The notes below the pieces were generated by a model. The model worked only from the letters and a program-made list of their open reading frames with translations, had not been told where the DNA came from and ran no database searches. A stretch of DNA of 17,607 nucleotides from JANQLU01 sp964434955 (GTDB taxonomy: Bacteria; Planctomycetota; Planctomycetia; Pirellulales; Pirellulaceae): assembly GCA_964434955.1 (NCBI GenBank), contig CAYSXI010000109.1, positions 1 to 17,607 of the forward strand, read 5' to 3'. The translations under genes were made by a program, and so were the position numbers. Shown piece by piece: positions 13,951 through 17,607 of this stretch. The stretch's first letter is position 1; every line of letters begins with the position of its first letter.

Positions 13951-15543
13951 ATGCCAAAGAGGCGAGTTCTTGCATCCTGGATTGGACACCATGATCTGCT
14001 GTCAGCTGCCGCTGCTGGAGACGAGAAGCTTCAAAGAAAAGTGGTTGCTGCGCTAGAGATTCGTCGAGAAATCCCCCTTCGCAATCAAACGGGACCGGTG
14101 AGGACCCTGCTCAATCAAGAGTCGTTTGATGAAATCCATCTTCTTGGTGACTATCCAAAATGGCTACGGGATCTGTACACGAACTGGCTTGGCCATGAAG
14201 TAAAGGTCCACGCACCAAAGCTTAAAGACCCAAGCAATTACCAAGAGATTCTTGCCGCCGTCACCGGAGTTATGAACAAGGTGAAGCTGAGGTCAAAAGA
14301 CGAACTTTCGCTTTTGTTGACTCCAGGTACTCCGTCAATGGCTGCAACGTGGATATTGCTTGGTAAGTCTCAGTACGATGCCGTTTTTTGGCAGACTTAT
14401 AAAAACGAAGCAACCGAGTCCATCATCCCTTATGACGTTGTCGCTGGCCTTGCATCCAACTTGGCCAGTGTCCCAGACTCAAACCTTCAGCACCTTGCCA
14501 CCAAGTCTCCTCGCGAAATTGACGGCTTCGAGAAAATCTCCGGTTCCAGTAAAGCTCTCAAGCTCGCCGCCGGTCGCGCGGCAAAGGCGGCTACCAGGGA
14601 CGTACCTGTCCTGATTCTTGGTGCTCCCGGAACGGGTAAAGAGCTTTTTGCCGAGGCAATTCACGAAGCCAGTAAACGCAGAGGCAAGCCATACATCAGA
14701 GTCAACTGTGCTGCGATCCCAGATGACTTGCTAGAAGCACAGCTGTTTGGCTACGCAAAAGGCGCGTTTACAGGAGCCAATAAAGAAGGCCAGCCAGGAC
14801 TCTTTGAGAAAGCCAACGGGGGTACAATCTTCCTCGACGAAGTCGGAGAATGTAGTCCGGCTATGCAAGCTGCTTTACTACGCGTGCTCCAGCCGCCGAA
14901 AGGCAAAGGCCCCTGTTATCGCGAGTTTTCACCCGTTGGTGATGCTGCTGACATTCGAAACAGCAATGTTCGAATCATCAGCGCGACGAATCGTGATCTG
15001 ATCAAAGAGGTTGAAGCTGGAGAATTTCGCGAGGATCTGTTTTATCGGCTTGCTGTTATCAAAGTTAAGCTTCCATCCCTGCAAAGTCGCAAGTCGGATA
15101 TACCCGATTTAATTGACAGCCTCCTCAAGGACATCAATAAGGATTTTTGCAACAAGCAGGATGGATTCACGGAGAAATCTATTTCTGCGACCGCAAAAAG
15201 ATTTGTGCGTAGCTACAACTGGCCCGGCAATATACGACAGCTTCAAAATACGCTCGTCGAAGCCGCCATTATGTGTGAGGGCGACACCATAGAAACTGCC
15301 GACCTGAAATCTGCAATCGCGGATGTTCCCGGCGGATCATCTGATTTGTTTGATCAGGAACTTGGCAACGGTTTTAGCCTGCAAAATCTACTGGAAGACG
15401 TAAACCGCAAGTATTTGCTTCGAGCGATGGAGGAGGCTGACGGAGTCAAAACCCGTGCAGCAGAACTTCTGGGAATGTCCAGTTATCAGACGCTCGACGC
15501 ACAGCTTAAACGCTTAAAAGTAAAGGTGCCAAAAGCAAAATGA
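13951..15543 (+). CDS. RtcR-like sigma-54 activator: CARF-like sensor, AAA+, Fis HTH
   Basis: ATG 13951 is preferred over the in-frame ATG 13765: GGAG lies about 8 nt upstream and the conserved domain starts here. The 530-residue product has three parts. The first (1-165) is a Rossmann-like sensor resembling CARF, with beta-1 RRVLASWIG and the ligand-loop motif LLLTPGTPSM (121-130), equivalent to the GGT/TGT loop of CARF and RtcR. The second (about 195-435) is a sigma-54 activator AAA+ domain with Walker A GAPGTGK (224-230), GAFTGA (271-276), Walker B TIFLDE (292-297), an arginine-finger region FREDLFYRL (359-367) and WPGNIRQL (424-431). The third is a Fis-type HTH (483-523, TRAAELLGMSS). In E. 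coli, RtcR answers RNA ends and drives RNA-repair genes. Here the neighbours are a restriction subunit and a nuclease-like protein, each behind a sigma-54 promoter. The ligand is unknown. Confidence 0.88.
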   Translation: MPKRRVLASWIGHHDLLSAAAAGDEKLQRKVVAALEIRREIPLRNQTGPVRTLLNQESFDEIHLLGDYPKWLRDLYTNWLGHEVKVHAPKLKDPSNYQEILAAVTGVMNKVKLRSKDELSLLLTPGTPSMAATWILLGKSQYDAVFWQTYKNEATESIIPYDVVAGLASNLASVPDSNLQHLATKSPREIDGFEKISGSSKALKLAAGRAAKAATRDVPVLILGAPGTGKELFAEAIHEASKRRGKPYIRVNCAAIPDDLLEAQLFGYAKGAFTGANKEGQPGLFEKANGGTIFLDEVGECSPAMQAALLRVLQPPKGKGPCYREFSPVGDAADIRNSNVRIISATNRDLIKEVEAGEFREDLFYRLAVIKVKLPSLQSRKSDIPDLIDSLLKDINKDFCNKQDGFTEKSISATAKRFVRSYNWPGNIRQLQNTLVEAAIMCEGDTIETADLKSAIADVPGGSSDLFDQELGNGFSLQNLLEDVNRKYLLRAMEEADGVKTRAAELLGMSSYQTLDAQLKRLKVKVPKAK

Positions 15544-15583
15544 TCTTGACAGTCAGTAAACGCATCTCGGTTGAATTTCCAAT

Positions 15584-15600
15584 TTGGCACGCCGAGTGCA
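15584..15600 (+). promoter_or_regulatory. Sigma-54 (-24/-12) promoter of hsdR
   Basis: TTGGCACG (15584-15591), N4 CCGA, GTGCA (15596-15600). This is one mismatch from TGGCACG-N4-TTGCA, with GG and GC correctly spaced. It sits 40 nt after the activator stop codon and 37 nt before the hsdR ATG; the expected start site is near 15611. The stretch before it (TTGAATTTCCAA) resembles the sequence before the other sigma-54 promoter of the window. Confidence 0.82.
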
Positions 15601-15637
15601 TACACCACGTTCCATGCGATTGGACGACGACTCCATA

Positions 15638-17607
15638 ATGAAATCCTTGAACTTTGAGTTTCTGAGGTCTCAATGGCCGGAGCTGGCAGGGCTCTGCGGT
15701 TTCGCGGAAGCGTATGCGCATACAGATCCCAAAGGTTCACTGGCCAAATTACGCCAGTTTGGCGAAGAACTTACGAAATGGATCTACCACGAACTTCGGC
15801 TCCCGCTTCCCGTCCGCGCAAACCAGATTGAACTGCTTGAGTCACAGGCTTTTGTCGATGTAACTCCGCCGATTATTCTGTCCAAGTTGCACACGCTTCG
15901 AATCGAAGGAAATCGAGCGGTTCATGGTTCGGGCGGAGATACAACGACGGCTCTCCGAATACTTCAAGAAGCCTACAACATNNNNNNNNNNNNNNNNNNN
16001 NNNNNNNNNNNNNNNNNNNNNNNNNNNNNNNNNNNNNNNNNNNNNNNNNNNNNNNNNNNNNNNNNNNNNNNNNNNNNNNNNGAAGGTTATGCAGACTACG
16101 TCTTGTTCGACGATAACGGAAAGCCACTCGCAGTTATTGAGGCAAAGCGAAGCTCCAAAGACCCGCAAGTTGGTCGCACGCAAGCGAAACTCTATGCGGA
16201 CGGCCTCGAAAAAGAATACGGCCAACGTCCTGTCATTTTCTATACCAATGGTTTTGAGACCTACATCTGGAACGATGCCGAAGGCGAGACTTGGCGCCGC
16301 ATTTACGGGTTCTATTCCAAAGACAGCTTGCAGCATCTTGTTTATCAGCGGACCGCGAAAGCACCGTTGAGTGAGGTCAAGCCAAATGCTGATATTGCTG
16401 GTCGCATGTACCAAATGGAAGCCGTGCGTCGTGTCGCCGAGAAGTTCGCTGAAAAGAAGCGCAAAGCGCTGATCGTTCAAGCTACAGGTACTGGCAAGAC
16501 ACGCGTTTCCATTTCATTGTGCGACGCATTGATCAAGGCACAGTGGGCAAAGCGAATTTTGTTCCTTTGTGATCGCAAAGAACTCCGCAAACAGGCCCAC
16601 AATGCCTTCAAAGAGTTTTTGCCCTCGGAGCCCCGAACAATCGTCTCTCGGGCAACTGCGGAGGATCGCGATAGCCGAATTTACTTCGCGACCTATCCGG
16701 CGATGATGCGAGTTTACGAATCCTTCGATGTCGGGTTCTTTGATTTGATCATCGCTGACGAGTCACATCGCAGTCTTTACAACCGGTACAAGCAACTGTT
16801 TCAGTACTTCGACTGCCATCAAGTTGGTTTGACGGCGACGCCGATTCAGTTCATCGGTAAAAGCACGTTCGATATGTTTCAATGCGAGGGCAAAGATCCG
16901 ACTGCCAGCTACGAATTCCGCGAAGCCATCGAAAACATTCCGCGATTCCTTAACCCGTTTGAAGTCGTCACGTTCACAACCAAATTCTTGCGTGACGGAA
17001 TCAAATACGACGATTTGACCGACGATCAAAAGGCACAACTCGAGGAAGATGGAGTATTGCCGGCTGATCTTCAATACGAGCAGGAACGCATTGATAAAGC
17101 GATCTACAACAAACCGACCAATTGCGAGATTCTTCGGAACCTGATGGAACGCGGCATTCGCGTCAACGACGGCAGCCAGATTGGAAAGTCAATCATCTTT
17201 GCGAGAAACATCAAGCATGCTCGCTTGTTGGAAAGCTGGTTTCGGGAGATGTATCCGCAATATGCTCCCGGATTTTGCCAAGTCATTGTAAGCGAAGACC
17301 AAAGAGCCGAATCGTTGATCGACGACTTTAAGGGCGAAGGCAGTAACCCGGATCTTACGATCGCCATTTCGGTAGACATGCTCGACACCGGCGTCGACGT
17401 TCCGGAAATTGTCAATCTTGTGTTCGCCAAGCCTGTTTACTCTTATGTCAAGTTTTGGCAGATGATTGGTCGAGGTACTCGCCTTGCCCCGGATTTATTT
17501 GGGCCGGGCAAGGACAAAACGCACTTTTTGATTTTCGACCATTGGGGCAACTTTGAACGCTTTGGGCAGAACTACAAGCAAGCCGAACCACAGCGGTCAA
17601 AATCAAC
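15638..17607 (+). CDS. hsdR: Type I restriction endonuclease subunit R (HsdR), partial and gapped
   Basis: The frame runs from ATG 15638 to the N gap (114 residues) and resumes at 16082 to the window end (about 508 residues), still open. The N-terminus (EFLRSQWPELAGL..., NRAVHGSGG near residue 100) resembles the DUF4145-type extension of many HsdR proteins. After the gap comes the nuclease core: ADYVLFDD and VIEAKRSS (D...ExK). Then the SF2 motor: Walker A ATGTGKTR, DESH box ADESHRS, motif III GLTATP, and DMLDTGVDVPE and QMIGRGTRLAP (motifs V/VI). HsdR cuts and translocates unmethylated DNA with HsdM and HsdS, expected downstream. The 100-N gap is nominal; family spacing between the extension and the nuclease suggests that considerably more is missing. 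No clear Shine-Dalgarno precedes the ATG. Transcription probably comes from the sigma-54 promoter, unusual for a restriction gene. Confidence 0.92.
   Translation, partial: MKSLNFEFLRSQWPELAGLCGFAEAYAHTDPKGSLAKLRQFGEELTKWIYHELRLPLPVRANQIELLESQAFVDVTPPIILSKLHTLRIEGNRAVHGSGGDTTTALRILQEAYNXXXXXXXXXXXXXXXXXXXXXXXXXXXXXXXXXXEGYADYVLFDDNGKPLAVIEAKRSSKDPQVGRTQAKLYADGLEKEYGQRPVIFYTNGFETYIWNDAEGETWRRIYGFYSKDSLQHLVYQRTAKAPLSEVKPNADIAGRMYQMEAVRRVAEKFAEKKRKALIVQATGTGKTRVSISLCDALIKAQWAKRILFLCDRKELRKQAHNAFKEFLPSEPRTIVSRATAEDRDSRIYFATYPAMMRVYESFDVGFFDLIIADESHRSLYNRYKQLFQYFDCHQVGLTATPIQFIGKSTFDMFQCEGKDPTASYEFREAIENIPRFLNPFEVVTFTTKFLRDGIKYDDLTDDQKAQLEEDGVLPADLQYEQERIDKAIYNKPTNCEILRNLMERGIRVNDGSQIGKSIIFARNIKHARLLESWFREMYPQYAPGFCQVIVSEDQRAESLIDDFKGEGSNPDLTIAISVDMLDTGVDVPEIVNLVFAKPVYSYVKFWQMIGRGTRLAPDLFGPGKDKTHFLIFDHWGNFERFGQNYKQAEPQRSKS
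15982..16081. other. Assembly gap (100 N) inside hsdR
   Basis: Exactly 100 N interrupt hsdR between the N-terminal extension and the PD-(D/E)xK core. Unlike the first gap, the flanks share no repeated end. The frame is the same on both sides, but this has a one-in-three chance for an arbitrary N count and does not show the real length. Confidence 0.95.

Noticed and set aside
1..17607. CRISPR array, tRNA, rRNA or insertion-sequence transposase
   Set aside because: No regularly spaced repeats, cloverleaf, rRNA-like sequence or transposase reading frame was seen.

Overview
The window looks like a piece of a planctomycete chromosome or large plasmid (a Pirellulaceae / Rhodopirellula-like genome). 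This is inferred from moderate GC content, a secreted multi-Cys CPxxG/CCxxC protein beside a CusA pump, and the general gene style. No rRNA or marker gene is present to prove it. The sequence is a draft scaffold with two 100-N gaps (2775-2874 and 15982-16081).

Left part (1-3576, + strand) is a heavy-metal block. It holds the C-terminal half of a CusA/CzcA-type RND efflux pump, a secreted protein with 16 cysteines in four CPxxG...CCxxC units, a small acidic lipoprotein damaged by a gap, and a MerR-family regulator. Next (3701-5867, +) come a KptA/Tpt1-like RNA 2'-phosphotransferase and a two-gene unit of a DUF932 protein and a 79-residue conserved-looking protein. About 490 bp with no convincing gene (5868-6358) follow.

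Central part (6359-13766) is a run of six genes, all on the minus strand. In transcription order they are: a long repeat/helical protein with a PD-(D/E)xK-like domain, an exported WD40-like propeller with an inserted PDZ domain, a tyrosine recombinase, and a tight vWA / PP2C phosphatase / membrane-anchored Ser/Thr kinase triad of the TerY-P type.

Right part (13951-17607, +) holds an RtcR-like sigma-54 activator (CARF-like sensor + AAA+ with GAFTGA + Fis-type HTH), divergent from the repeat/nuclease-like gene. Downstream of it is a type I restriction HsdR subunit that runs off the window.

The strongest observation is that two near-consensus sigma-54 promoters flank the activator gene. One (15584-15600, +) lies just before hsdR; the other (13814-13830, -) lies just before the repeat/nuclease-like gene. 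They share TTGGCACG-N4-GTGC and similar bases upstream of -24. No other position I scanned carries the element with correct spacing. The natural reading is a defence or damage-response island in which a CARF-bEBP senses a nucleotide or RNA-end signal and switches on HsdR and the repeat/nuclease-like protein, perhaps with the co-directional TerY-P triad further down. The sequences are seen directly; the signal and the biological outcome are inference.
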